Both the position numbers and the translations under genes were made by a program. From NCBI GenBank assembly GCA_031277685.1, contig JAITLV010000007.1, positions 1 through 47,101 on the forward strand: 47,101 nucleotides of DNA. Reading direction: 5' to 3'. The notes under the pieces are model-generated. The model saw only the letters and a program-made list of their open reading frames with translations. It did not search any database and was not told the DNA's origin. Source of the stretch: Sphingobacterium sp. Its GTDB lineage: Bacteria > Bacteroidota > Bacteroidia > Sphingobacteriales > Sphingobacteriaceae. Each line of letters starts with the position of its first letter. Position 1 is the first letter of the stretch. Below, piece after piece: positions 17,527-26,780 of the stretch.

Positions 17527-17534
17527 TTATTTTG
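17527..17534 (+). promoter_or_regulatory. -7-like element TTATTTTG of the efflux operon
   Basis: TTATTTTG is one base off the Bacteroidota TAnnTTTG consensus and lies 20 bases before ATG 17555. The TTAAGC repeats sit where an activator would contact polymerase. Confidence 0.4.
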
Positions 17535-17554
17535 CTTCACAAGTTTTGATAAAC

Positions 17555-18889
17555 ATGACAAAAAGAACTTTCATATTTTTATTGCTTTTCAATAGTACTG
17601 CTTTTGCACAGCAAAAGTCTGCACCAACAGCCTATCCAACAATCCATGAAAATACTGCTGGCAAAACAATATTGCAATCTTCAGACCGAAAGATGACGCT
17701 GGTTGAATGCGAAGAAGCATTTCGTAAGAACAATCTTTCTTTATTGGCTCAGCAATATGATATCAGCCAGGCTGAGGCGGATGTCATTCAAGCCAAGATC
17801 TGGGAGCTTCCCCAAGTGGAGGTCGCCGTCAATGCCTATGATCCACAAAATAAAAAGGCTTTTCATGTCGGGGCATCAAAAGAAGCAACCATATCTCAAT
17901 TGCTCTATCTAGGTGGAAAAAAAAGAAATGAGGTTGAGTTTGCCCGATCAAATGTAGAACTCTCCAAACTGCAGTTCAGTCAATTACTGGCTAGTTTGCG
18001 TGCGCAATTACGGACAACTTTTTATTCCTTGTATTTCGAGCAACATAAACTGACCGATATCAATATACAACTCGATTACCTGAACAACCTGTTGACAGCG
18101 TATAAAGAGGAAGGAAAGAAGGGGAACGTGTCGCTTCGGGACCAGGTTCGCCTACAGACCATGGCTATTGATCTCACCAATGAAAAAACAAGCGCCAACA
18201 ACAACATCATCGGTATGCAGCAACAATTAAGGGTGCTGCTTTCCAACCAGGAAGATGTGCTGCCTAATCTATCAGATGCCGAAGCAGATCAGGAATTGGC
18301 GGTCAAACCCACAATCGGAATTGACAAAGTATTTGATCTGGCACTTAAAAATAATGCGGACTATCAATTTGCACTAAAAACTGCCGAAAGTTCACAGCTA
18401 TTTACAAAATGGCAAAAATCCTTAAATACACCCGATATTAATCTGGGAATAGCATACAGCCAAAACGGCGGAACATTTCATAATGAACTGAATCTGAAAG
18501 CGGCAATCCCTCTACCACTCTGGAAACAAAATAAAGGAAATATCATCAAGGCGAAATACGCTGAGCAAGAAGCTAACAAAAATATCGAAGTACAGCGACA
18601 ACTACTGGAATCACAGATTCGTGCTAACTATCAAGCTTGGGAAAATCAATATAATCAATATTTCAGCATTACTACCGATGACTTGCATCATATGGCGGAG
18701 GTATACGATGGCGTATTCAGCAATTTTAGAAAGGGTAATATTTCTCTTGTTGAGTTCACCGATTTTATGGATAGCTACCGGATATCTATCCTCAAACTTT
18801 ACGACATGAAAAAAGAAATTATCCTCAATGCCGAGCAACTTAACTACTTGGCTCAAACCTCTATATTCAATTCAAGCCATGTTAACTAA
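17555..18889 (+). CDS. TolC-family outer membrane efflux protein
   Basis: 444 residues from ATG 17555 (a TTG at 17546 gives three more codons but leaves the signal peptide less clean). The signal peptide reads MTKRTFIFLLLFNSTAFAQ. The mature part is the alpha-helical repeat typical of outer membrane efflux factors: TLVECEEAFRKNNLSLLAQ near the start, ISQLLYLGGKKRNEVEFARS, and PLPLWKQNKGNIIKAKYAEQ in the second repeat. It forms the outer-membrane channel for the adaptor and RND pump encoded next. It overlaps the adaptor gene by 11 bases. Confidence 0.9.
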   Translation: MTKRTFIFLLLFNSTAFAQQKSAPTAYPTIHENTAGKTILQSSDRKMTLVECEEAFRKNNLSLLAQQYDISQAEADVIQAKIWELPQVEVAVNAYDPQNKKAFHVGASKEATISQLLYLGGKKRNEVEFARSNVELSKLQFSQLLASLRAQLRTTFYSLYFEQHKLTDINIQLDYLNNLLTAYKEEGKKGNVSLRDQVRLQTMAIDLTNEKTSANNNIIGMQQQLRVLLSNQEDVLPNLSDAEADQELAVKPTIGIDKVFDLALKNNADYQFALKTAESSQLFTKWQKSLNTPDINLGIAYSQNGGTFHNELNLKAAIPLPLWKQNKGNIIKAKYAEQEANKNIEVQRQLLESQIRANYQAWENQYNQYFSITTDDLHHMAEVYDGVFSNFRKGNISLVEFTDFMDSYRISILKLYDMKKEIILNAEQLNYLAQTSIFNSSHVN

Positions 18890-19970
18890 ACAACTTTTCC
18901 TAAGCGCCGCGGCTATTATATGCTTAAACGCTTGCCACAATGATAAAAAAACTGACAATTCAGCAATTGTCAAAGGTTTTGAAATCAGCGAAACAATGCT
19001 CAAATCGACCAGTTTCGCTGCTGTAAAAAAAGAGAATATAACAGAGGAACTGAACTTCTTCGGTAAGATATCTGCGGATCAGAACAATTACATTGACATC
19101 TTTCCGTTGGTTGGTGGAAATGTCGTCTCTGTCAATGTATCCTTGGGGGATTATGTCCATAAAGGGCAGGTACTTGCAACAATCCGTAGCACAGAAGTTG
19201 CCGGCATACAAAAAGATCTTTCGGATGCAAAGACCGATGTACTGCTTGCTGAAAAAAATTACCGCGTTGCTGAGGATATGTATAATGGCAAATTGAGTAC
19301 CGACAAAGATATGCTTGAGGCCAAGGGACAATTGACCAAAGCCAAGGAGCAGTTGCGCCGTTCGGAAGCCGTCAGTCAGATCTACAATGTCCGTACCGGT
19401 AATCTCTATTCTGTTGTATCCCCTATCGACGGATATATTGTGCAAAAAAACATCAATAAGGATATGCAATTGCGCAGTGACCGCAGCGACAATATTTTTG
19501 ATGTCGCCAATACCAAAGATGTTTGGGCCATACTCAATGTCAATGAAACGGATATTGAAAAGATCAGTATGGGAATGCCAGCCATTGTATCCACCCTGAG
19601 TTATCCAGATAAAAAATTTGAAGGCAGTATTGACAAGATCTTTAAAATCATTGACCCACAAACCAATGCCATGCAAGCCCGTGTCGTACTGGATAACAAA
19701 AATGGCTTACTTATTCCGGACAGCAAGGCCACAATAAAGGTGCTGCATCACTCCAATACACAAGCGTTGGCGATCCCTTCAGATGCTGTTATTTTTGATC
19801 AGAACAAATATTTTGTCTTGGTCTATAAGTCACAGAATGACATCAAGATCCATGAGATCCAACCGTTGAAACAAAACGAAGAAACCACTTATATCAGTGC
19901 TGGTTTACAAGAGGGAGAGCAAGTGATTGTCAACAATAAACTTTTGATCTACAGAGCATTGAATAATTAA
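18879..19970 (+). CDS. Lipoprotein periplasmic adaptor of RND efflux pump (CzcB/CusB-like)
   Basis: 363 residues from ATG 18879. The upstream in-frame start at 18828 would bury the signal. A lipoprotein signal is clear: KQLFLSAAAIICLNAC, lipobox LNAC. The lipoyl-like domain reads GGNVVSVNVSLGDYVHKGQVLATI, followed by a helical hairpin (KDLSDAKTDVLLAEKNYRVA), then the second lipoyl half (YSVVSPIDGYIVQKNI) and a beta-barrel. It bridges the inner-membrane pump and the TolC-like channel. No His-rich metal-binding N-terminus is visible, unlike some CzcB proteins. Confidence 0.9.
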   Translation: MLTKQLFLSAAAIICLNACHNDKKTDNSAIVKGFEISETMLKSTSFAAVKKENITEELNFFGKISADQNNYIDIFPLVGGNVVSVNVSLGDYVHKGQVLATIRSTEVAGIQKDLSDAKTDVLLAEKNYRVAEDMYNGKLSTDKDMLEAKGQLTKAKEQLRRSEAVSQIYNVRTGNLYSVVSPIDGYIVQKNINKDMQLRSDRSDNIFDVANTKDVWAILNVNETDIEKISMGMPAIVSTLSYPDKKFEGSIDKIFKIIDPQTNAMQARVVLDNKNGLLIPDSKATIKVLHHSNTQALAIPSDAVIFDQNKYFVLVYKSQNDIKIHEIQPLKQNEETTYISAGLQEGEQVIVNNKLLIYRALNN

Positions 19971-19991
19971 TCTGTATTAGCTTCTACAAGA

Positions 19992-22900
19992 ATGAACAAA
20001 TTCATTAAAAATATCATTGCCTTTTCCATTAAAAATAAAGCATTCACCTTTATTTGGGTTGGTATTTTGGCTATTGCTGGCTTTATAAGTTTCAAAAGCA
20101 TGCCAATAGAGGCATTTCCAGATGTAACCAATACACAGATTACCATTATCACCCAATGGAACGGCCGTAGTGCGGAAGAGGTAGAACGTTTTGTGACCAC
20201 ACCTATTGAATTGGGGATGAGTCCCGTTCAAAAGAAAACCAGTATACGCAGCACCACGATGTTTGGGCTTTCTATTGTCAAAATTATCTTCGACGATGGT
20301 GTGGATGATACCTTCGCGCGTAACCAAGTGAACAACTTACTACGTTCAGTCAGCCTGCCTGAAGATATCGACCCTGAAGTTCAGCCACCCTATGGCCCAA
20401 CGGGAGAAATATTCCGGTACACACTACACAGTGACCAACGGGATTCACGGGATTTACTGACCTTGCAGACCTGGGTCATTGACCGGGCACTGCGCGGGGT
20501 CCCTGGTGTCGCGGATATCAATGTATTTGGTGGGCAGGATCTCGTTTATGAAATCAGTACCGATCCTATCAAATTGGACAAATATAATCTTACACCTTTA
20601 CAGGTCTACGATGCGGTCAGTAAGAGCAACCTCAATGTTGGTGGTGATGTGATTGAAAAAAGTGGCCAGTCTTATGTTGTCCGCGGTATCGGCTTGGTCA
20701 ACTCCATCAGTGACATCGAAAATATTACGGTAATCAACGAACGTGGCAATCCTGTATTTGTCAAAAATGTAGCGGAGGTCAGACAGAGTGCTATGCCGCG
20801 TGTAGGTCAGGCTGGTTTTGGTAAGAGTGACGATGTTGTTGCGGGTACGGTGGTCATGCGCAAAGGAGAAAATCCCCGGGAAGTATTAACGGCGGTTAAA
20901 GCAAAAATTGCCGAGCTCAATGACAAGATACTGCCCAAAGATGTCAAAATGCAAACATTCTATGACCGTGATAATTTGATGGATTTCACGACGCACACCG
21001 TTATGCACAACCTGATCGAGGGCATTGTTCTGGTCACCCTCATGGTATTGCTCTTTATGGCCGACTGGCGTACAACAGTAATTGTCTCCATCATTATTCC
21101 CCTGGCACTCCTTTTTGCTTTTTTATGTCTTAAACTGGCCGGTATGAGCGCCAATTTGCTCTCGCTAGGAGCTGTGGATTTTGGTATTATCATAGACGGT
21201 GCCGTGGTCATGGTCGAGGGGATATTTGTGATGCTGGATCATAAGGCGCATAAATTGGGAATGGAGAAATTCAACAAAATGGCCAAAGCGGGATGGATCA
21301 AACAGACAGGTACTGGCTTAGGAAAAGCTATTTTCTTCTCCAAACTGATTATAATCACTTCATTGATCCCTATATTTTCTTTCCAGAAAGTGGAAGGCAA
21401 GATGTTCTCACCATTAGCATTTACCTTAGGTTTCGCGTTATTGGGGGCGCTATTGTTTACACTGACCCTTGTTCCTGCACTATCCCATATCTTATTAAAT
21501 AAAAATGTCAAAGAACGCCGTAATCCATTTGTAGAATTCTGGAATAACATTGTAGCCAAAGGTTTTGGATTTACATTTAGAAATAAACGTCTTAGTTTAG
21601 TCGTCGCGTTAGCCATCCTCACGGCCGTACTATTTTCCGCAAAATTCCTGGGCACAGAGTTCTTGCCGACTTTGAATGAGGGTTCACTTTGGGTAACTGC
21701 TGAGATGCCGATGAGTACCTCGCTAAAAGAGTCAGTCAAAACAACCAAAATATTAAAAACAACATTGGAGTCCTTTCCAGAGGTCACCGGCGTGCTGTCA
21801 CAAACGGGACGAAGCAACGATGGTACGGATCCCAACGGTTTCGGATTTGTCCAATTTGCCGTAGCCCTGAAACCCAAAGACGAATGGACACGAAAAATTA
21901 CGATGGATCAGCTGATCGAAGAAATGGATCATAAGCTCAAACAGTATCAAGGGATCACCTATAATTATTCACAGCCTATTTCGGATAACGTTGCGGAAGC
22001 AGTAGCTGGATTTAAGGCCGAGAATGGAATCAAGATTTTCGGTGACAACCTCGCGACACTGGATCGGCTGTCAAAAGAAGTATATGCGCAAATCAAAGAC
22101 ATTCAGGGTATCAAAGAGCCGGGTATCATCCTGAATATTGGCCAGCCTGAGGTCAGTGTAATTCTGGACAGAACGCGAATGGCCGCATTTAATGTATTGC
22201 CAGCTGACGCCCAGGCTGTATTGGAAATGGCTTTCGGCGGAAAGACAGCCTCCATCCTATACGATGGAGAACGTAAGTTTAATATTCGCTTACGTTATGC
22301 GCCGGAATACCGAAAAACCGAAAAAGATATCGCACAGCTTATGGTCCCCTGTGGTGATGGTACATTGATTCCTTTAAAAAGCATTGCTACAATTGAAAAG
22401 GACAATGGGGCGGCCTTTATTTATCGGGATAATATCAAACGCTATATTGGTATCAAATTTTCGATCCGAGATCGCGATTTAGGCAGTACGATTGCCGAGG
22501 CGCAACAAAAGGTCAGCAAAATCAAATTACCTGACGGGTATTCCATCGGTTGGACAGGCCAGTTTGAAAATCAACAAAGGGCAACACATCGTCTGGCGCA
22601 AGTGGTACCGATCAGCTTAGTTTTGATCTTCTTTTTACTGTTTATCCTGTTTGGAAACATTAAAGATTCGTTACTTGTTCTCGCCAATGTTCCTTTTGCA
22701 CTGATTGGTAGTATTATTGCCCTACATGTAACTGGTATGAATTTCGGCATCTCCGCTGGCGTAGGTATGATTGCCTTATTTGGGATATGTATACAGAATG
22801 GGGTTATTCTGATCTCCGAATTTCATCAAAACAAGAAAGATGGACTGCCCAACGATCAGTCTATCTACAAAGGAGTCAAATCCCGTACACGCCCCGTCGT

Positions 22901-23099
22901 AATGACTGCATTAATGGCTTCCATTGGATTATTGCCAGCGGCATTATCTACGGGTATCGGTTCTGAATCACAGAAGCCCTTGGCTATTGTCATTATCGGC
23001 GGACTAATATCTGCAACGATTCTGACCTTGCTGATCTTTCCGATCATCTATGATATCTTCAACCGGACAGAAAAAACACAACAAAGCGTCGCGGATTAA
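19992..23099 (+). CDS. CzcA/CusA-type heavy-metal efflux RND transporter
   Basis: 1035 residues, full length for the HME-RND group. The N-terminus has SIKNKAFTFIWVGILAIAGFISF and IEAFPDVTNTQI. The fourth membrane segment carries DFGIIIDGAVVMVE with Asp396, Asp402 and Glu409, matching the D-x5-D-x6-E proton-relay spacing of CzcA (divalent Zn/Co/Cd type) rather than the monovalent CusA pattern. The second half repeats the fold (FENQQRATHRLAQVVPISLV; GVGMIALFGICIQNGVILISEF). It acts in the inner membrane, exporting metal ions with proton uptake. Last gene of the three-gene efflux operon. Confidence 0.92.
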   Translation: MNKFIKNIIAFSIKNKAFTFIWVGILAIAGFISFKSMPIEAFPDVTNTQITIITQWNGRSAEEVERFVTTPIELGMSPVQKKTSIRSTTMFGLSIVKIIFDDGVDDTFARNQVNNLLRSVSLPEDIDPEVQPPYGPTGEIFRYTLHSDQRDSRDLLTLQTWVIDRALRGVPGVADINVFGGQDLVYEISTDPIKLDKYNLTPLQVYDAVSKSNLNVGGDVIEKSGQSYVVRGIGLVNSISDIENITVINERGNPVFVKNVAEVRQSAMPRVGQAGFGKSDDVVAGTVVMRKGENPREVLTAVKAKIAELNDKILPKDVKMQTFYDRDNLMDFTTHTVMHNLIEGIVLVTLMVLLFMADWRTTVIVSIIIPLALLFAFLCLKLAGMSANLLSLGAVDFGIIIDGAVVMVEGIFVMLDHKAHKLGMEKFNKMAKAGWIKQTGTGLGKAIFFSKLIIITSLIPIFSFQKVEGKMFSPLAFTLGFALLGALLFTLTLVPALSHILLNKNVKERRNPFVEFWNNIVAKGFGFTFRNKRLSLVVALAILTAVLFSAKFLGTEFLPTLNEGSLWVTAEMPMSTSLKESVKTTKILKTTLESFPEVTGVLSQTGRSNDGTDPNGFGFVQFAVALKPKDEWTRKITMDQLIEEMDHKLKQYQGITYNYSQPISDNVAEAVAGFKAENGIKIFGDNLATLDRLSKEVYAQIKDIQGIKEPGIILNIGQPEVSVILDRTRMAAFNVLPADAQAVLEMAFGGKTASILYDGERKFNIRLRYAPEYRKTEKDIAQLMVPCGDGTLIPLKSIATIEKDNGAAFIYRDNIKRYIGIKFSIRDRDLGSTIAEAQQKVSKIKLPDGYSIGWTGQFENQQRATHRLAQVVPISLVLIFFLLFILFGNIKDSLLVLANVPFALIGSIIALHVTGMNFGISAGVGMIALFGICIQNGVILISEFHQNKKDGLPNDQSIYKGVKSRTRPVVMTALMASIGLLPAALSTGIGSESQKPLAIVIIGGLISATILTLLIFPIIYDIFNRTEKTQQSVAD

Positions 23100-23132
23100 T
23101 CGTGTCCATTTTATATACTATATACAAAGACC

Positions 23133-23195
23133 CCTCGTGGTCACCGATGCTGCCTACGCCGTGAGGTGTAAGGCAGTATCTCTTTCTCCGGATAC
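23133..23195 (+). other. Potentially structured leader upstream of the TauE gene
   Basis: CCTC (23133-23136) can pair with GAGG (23163-23166), and CTGCCT (23150-23155) with AGGCAG (23171-23176), in interleaved A-B-A'-B' order as in an H-type pseudoknot. GTATC (23176-23180) and GATAC (23191-23195) form a third small stem. This GC-richer block sits in an AT-rich 229-base gap, about 135 bases before ATG 23329. It matches no riboswitch consensus that I recognise. Confidence 0.3.
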
Positions 23196-23328
23196 AATGG
23201 AGCACTTATTGATGTAACATTTGTATCTATTCGGGCCATAAAGTTTCAAAAACAACAAAAAGCCCTTAAGTTTACACAAATTATCTTCCAGGGTTTATCT
23301 GATACCACTGGATTAACAAACAAAACAT

Positions 23329-24162
23329 ATGACTATTCTCACCTTTACACTCATCCTTCTTTTGGGCGCATTCGTAGCAGGACTCTTAGGATCGTTGACA
23401 GGCTTGGGGGGAGGGGTCGTCGTCATTCCATTGCTGACCCTCCTATTTCATGTTGATATCCGTTACGCCATTGGGGCCGCGTTATTAGCCTCGATTGCAA
23501 CCTCTTCAGGGGCAGCCACGGCTTATGTCAAAGAAGGGATCACCAATATTCGGCTTGGGATGTTTCTGGAAATCGCGACCACAATCGGAGCCGTCATTGG
23601 TGCCGTTATCGCAATCTATATGCCCACCAACACAATTGCAATCATCTTTGGCGTCGTGCTGATTTTCTCGGCCGCGATGACTATCCGTAAGAAAAATGAG
23701 CATGCGCTTTCCGGCGGTTCAGTCTTAGCTGAAAAACTGAAATTGAACAGCACCTATCCTTCAGAAGGCAAATTTATTCCTTACAAATTGACCAATGTCG
23801 TCGGTGGTTTTTCGCTGATGGGTGTGGCCGGAATTCTCTCTGGGCTGTTGGGAATTGGTTCGGGCTCCCTTAAAGTGCTCGCGATGGACAGCATGATGAA
23901 AATCCCTTTTAAGGTCAGTACAACGACCAGTAATTTTATGATCGGAGTTACTGCAGCAGCTTCTGCTGTGGTTTATCTACAACGGGGATATATGGATCCA
24001 GGGATTGCCTTTCCTGTAATTTTGGGTGTACTTTGTGGTGCGATTACCGGTTCAAAGCTTTTGAAAAAAATGAATCCCAAGACCCTTCGTATTATTTTTG
24101 CTGTGGCAATCACATTGGTCGCACTGGAGATGATCTTTAATGGTTTTCAACAAAAATTTTAA
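23329..24162 (+). CDS. TauE/SafE-family sulfite/anion exporter (DUF81)
   Basis: 277 residues with about eight hydrophobic segments. The paired family motifs are visible: GSLTGLGGGVVVIPLLTLLF near the N-terminus and GVAGILSGLLGIGSGSLKVL in the second half. RYAIGAALLASIATSSGAA follows the first motif. The family moves organosulfur compounds, sulfite or related anions across the inner membrane; the actual substrate is unknown here. A gene for a DUF1634 membrane protein follows after 57 bases, a pairing common for this family. Confidence 0.9.
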   Translation: MTILTFTLILLLGAFVAGLLGSLTGLGGGVVVIPLLTLLFHVDIRYAIGAALLASIATSSGAATAYVKEGITNIRLGMFLEIATTIGAVIGAVIAIYMPTNTIAIIFGVVLIFSAAMTIRKKNEHALSGGSVLAEKLKLNSTYPSEGKFIPYKLTNVVGGFSLMGVAGILSGLLGIGSGSLKVLAMDSMMKIPFKVSTTTSNFMIGVTAAASAVVYLQRGYMDPGIAFPVILGVLCGAITGSKLLKKMNPKTLRIIFAVAITLVALEMIFNGFQQKF

Positions 24163-24219
24163 GACAACACAGTGGCTTAAGCCTTCAGCGATAGACACAT
24201 AATAAAAAATTATTTGCAG

Positions 24220-24621
24220 ATGAAACAGGTATTTTCAAAAAATTATTGGGGTGATAAGGATATTTCTCTTTTAGTGGGACAGATTTTGCGGGTTGGTGTT
24301 ATCTTGGCCTCCTCCATCCTTATAATCGGTGGTATCTGGTATTTGATTGTCCATGGACAGGATACAGTACCCAACTACAGAGACTTTGTCGGCGAAGGAA
24401 ACTCCAATACAACAATCAGTGGTATTATTGCGGGTGCATTCAACAAAAATATTCCCCAAATTATACAACTTGGGGTTTTATTCCTGATCTGCACACCAAT
24501 TGTACGGGTAATCGGCTCCTTATTTGGCTTTGTGATCGAAAAAGATAAGCTTTATATTATTATTACATTAATTGTTTTAAGCGTTATTATAGGCAGTATA
24601 TTGAGCGGAGTCAAGGGATAA
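24220..24621 (+). CDS. DUF1634 membrane protein
   Basis: 133 residues from ATG 24220 (a TTG two codons earlier is less likely). Three hydrophobic helices can be seen: ILRVGVILASSILIIGGIWYL, the segment ending VLFLICTPIVRVIGSLFGF, and LYIIITLIVLSVIIGSIL. The pattern fits DUF1634, small membrane proteins usually encoded beside TauE/SafE permeases as here. Function unknown; an accessory subunit of the permease is a fair guess. Confidence 0.82.
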   Translation: MKQVFSKNYWGDKDISLLVGQILRVGVILASSILIIGGIWYLIVHGQDTVPNYRDFVGEGNSNTTISGIIAGAFNKNIPQIIQLGVLFLICTPIVRVIGSLFGFVIEKDKLYIIITLIVLSVIIGSILSGVKG

Positions 24622-24642
24622 GGAAGCGACCAGTCGATCTAT

Positions 24643-25182
24643 TTATCTCTTGGCCCGCAGCCAAGTGGACTTTTCCAGTACATATTCAAAATTCTTGCGT
24701 TCGGGTTCGTTGACATAGGACACCATTTTCTCGGCAACCTTGCTGGCACCCAAACGCTCCACAGCTTTTTGTGAACGATAATTTTCAGCACCTACATGTA
24801 AATAAATCTTATCCACAAAATTAAAGGCAAAATCAAACATCATTTCCTTGACCAAAGGATTGATACCCGCCCCCCAATAAGCTCTTGCGTAGAAAGTAAA
24901 ACCAACAAAAATAGACTTTTCAGTCTCATTCAGACCATAATACCGGGTACTTCCAATACACTCGCCTGTCGCTTTATCCAAGATGAGATAAGCTGTTTTG
25001 CTTGCTAATGCGGCATCAAAAAAGCCGCGAAAGACCTCCTCTTTCCAACGGTCTTTATTGGGGTGCTGTTCCCATATCAATGGATCTTTGGCGACTTGAT
25101 AAAGTGTATCAAAATCGCTAGGATCAATCAATTTTAATACGACCTTATTATTCTCCAGTTTATTCGGTGCTACAAACTTCAT
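24643..25182 (-). CDS. GNAT family N-acetyltransferase (RimJ/RimL-like)
   Basis: 179 residues with the GNAT layout of RimJ/RimL-type proteins: KLIDPSDFDTLYQVAKDP at the N-terminus, CIGSTRYYG, and the late LHVGAENYRSQKAVERLGA where acetyl-CoA and the last helix normally sit. It lacks the textbook Q/RxxGxG loop; the region reads YARAYWGAGINPLVKEMM, which is usual for this subgroup. The substrate cannot be predicted. Convergent with the DUF1634 gene across a 21-base gap. Confidence 0.85.
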   Translation of the reverse strand: MKFVAPNKLENNKVVLKLIDPSDFDTLYQVAKDPLIWEQHPNKDRWKEEVFRGFFDAALASKTAYLILDKATGECIGSTRYYGLNETEKSIFVGFTFYARAYWGAGINPLVKEMMFDFAFNFVDKIYLHVGAENYRSQKAVERLGASKVAEKMVSYVNEPERKNFEYVLEKSTWLRAKR

Positions 25183-25460
25183 TAGAACATATTTAATGTT
25201 GAACCTTTGAAAAATTTAAAATTTCAATAAAAGATACCAATTATTGATGAAACTAAGTTGAATTACGTTATCTGCTATTCAAATATTACACCAAAATGTT
25301 CAATCAGCCAATGATTAAGGCAGATTATCCACTACATGCGGAAATTACCTTTTTATTATCCAGGAACATCGGGCGAATTAAATTAATTCTATATTTAAAA
25401 TTGTGTAAAATCAGCCTGTCGATTAAATTAACAACGCAAAATTTCGTATTTTACCCCCTA

Positions 25461-26048
25461 ATGGAACAGTTCAAGGAATTTGTAAAACAACGTATCAATG
25501 TCAGTGAAGAGGAATTAAATGATATTGTATCACGTTATCATGTCAGAAAGATCAAGAAAAAGGAATACTTTTTAAGGGCTGGCGAGGTCTGTCATTACGA
25601 GGCCTATGTCGTTGGTGGTCTCTTTAAGTCATTCTATGTCACCGCCGATGGTATCGAACATATTTTGCAATTTGCCATTGAAGACTGGTGGATAGGCGAT
25701 ATTGCCAGTTTTAACTATCAGGAACCGGCCCTGCAAAATATCCAGGCATTGGAGGATTCTGTGGTCCTCACCCTATCGAAAAAAGATAAAGATAAACTGT
25801 ACGAAGAGCATCCGATCTACGAGAAACTTTCCAGAATTATGGCTCAACGTGCACAGATAGCGTCACAACATCGTATTATATCGAGTATAGGCTTTACGGC
25901 TCAGGAACGTTACCTGGATTTTATCAAGCGATACCCTAAAATATATCCTAGGATCTCCAACATGCAACTTGCCTCCTATCTTGGCGTAACGCAAGAGTTT
26001 TTGAGTCGCTTAAAAAGACAAATTCTAAAGCCTAATAGAAATTCTTGA
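25461..26048 (+). CDS. Crp/Fnr-family transcriptional regulator
   Basis: 195 residues from ATG 25461. The frame runs open to 25296, but the extra 55 codons are non-domain sequence. An N-terminal cyclic-nucleotide-binding-like beta-roll (KKKEYFLRAGEVCHYEAYVVGGLFKS) is followed by a C-terminal helix-turn-helix (ISNMQLASYLGVTQEFLSRLKRQ). The key residues for cAMP binding are not evident, as in many short Bacteroidota members. The YceI gene follows on the same strand after 107 bases and could be a target. Confidence 0.88.
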   Translation: MEQFKEFVKQRINVSEEELNDIVSRYHVRKIKKKEYFLRAGEVCHYEAYVVGGLFKSFYVTADGIEHILQFAIEDWWIGDIASFNYQEPALQNIQALEDSVVLTLSKKDKDKLYEEHPIYEKLSRIMAQRAQIASQHRIISSIGFTAQERYLDFIKRYPKIYPRISNMQLASYLGVTQEFLSRLKRQILKPNRNS

Positions 26049-26093
26049 CCTACATCAATTTTTTCTATCCAAGTTTATCCCACCTTTGCAGAA

Positions 26094-26131
26094 GTTTGTT
26101 CAAACAAACATTTTAAACAAACAAACGTTTG
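26094..26131. promoter_or_regulatory. Two palindromes upstream of yceI-like gene, candidate operators
   Basis: GTTTGTTcaAACAAAC (26094-26109), with 7-base arms, and the perfect CAAACGTTTG (26122-26131) lie 25-62 bases before the YceI ATG (26156). A -7-like CACCTTTG is just upstream (around 26081-26088). The sites look like those of a dimeric regulator. Confidence 0.45.
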
Positions 26132-26155
26132 ATAAATAAACAAATAGAAAATAAC

Positions 26156-26749
26156 ATGAATAGATTTTTCCAATTTTTGGCAGTAGCAGTATTAATGGTT
26201 AATGTTGCTGTGGCGCAAGTAAAATGGTCTGCTGACCCAGGACATACCAATGCAAGATTCGATATTAAACATCTTGGCATTAGTTTTATTGATGGTCAAT
26301 TTACAAAAGTCGAAGGAACAGTTGAAACAGCGACCGCTACAAGTTTCAATAATGCAAAAGTAAATTTCTCCATTGATGTCAATAGCATTGATACCCGCAT
26401 TGAAGCACGCGATAACCATCTGAAAACAGATGATTTCTTCGCTGCTGAAAAGTTTCCTAAAATGACTCTAAAATCAGTTACTTTCAAAAATGCCAAAGTG
26501 AAAGGTAAATACATTATGGTAGCAGATTTGACCATTCGTGACGTAACTAAAAAAGTAACTTTCGATGTTACTCAGAATGGTGGTGTTATTACCGATCCTT
26601 GGGGAAAAACACGCGCCGGCTTTACAGCAAAAACTAAAATTAACCGTCATGACTTTGGCATCAAATACAACGACAAATTACCTTCAGGTGTAGAAGCTGT
26701 AGCATCAGACGTAGACATTATTGTCAATACAGAGTTGGTATTGAACTAA
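26156..26749 (+). CDS. YceI family periplasmic protein
   Basis: 197 residues from ATG 26156, which gives a clean signal peptide (FFQFLAVAVLMVNVAVAQ). In-frame TTG at 26129 is less likely. The mature part is the YceI lipocalin-like beta-barrel: KWSADPGHTNARFDIKHLG, RDNHLKTDDFFAAEKFPKMT, and INRHDFGIKYND. Family members bind long polyisoprenoid or other lipids in the periplasm. It is followed by a strong terminator at 26781 and preceded by two palindromes. Confidence 0.92.
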   Translation: MNRFFQFLAVAVLMVNVAVAQVKWSADPGHTNARFDIKHLGISFIDGQFTKVEGTVETATATSFNNAKVNFSIDVNSIDTRIEARDNHLKTDDFFAAEKFPKMTLKSVTFKNAKVKGKYIMVADLTIRDVTKKVTFDVTQNGGVITDPWGKTRAGFTAKTKINRHDFGIKYNDKLPSGVEAVASDVDIIVNTELVLN

Positions 26750-26780
26750 GCAAAGATCTTTTTAAATTACACAAACTGAA

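Noticed and set aside
18960..19676. 238-aa minus-strand frame opposite the efflux adaptor gene
   Set aside because: Antisense shadow of the lipoprotein adaptor, whose signal peptide and lipoyl motifs are clear.
21239..21877. 212-aa minus-strand frame opposite the RND pump gene
   Set aside because: Antisense shadow of the 1035-residue pump; the peptide has no recognisable features.
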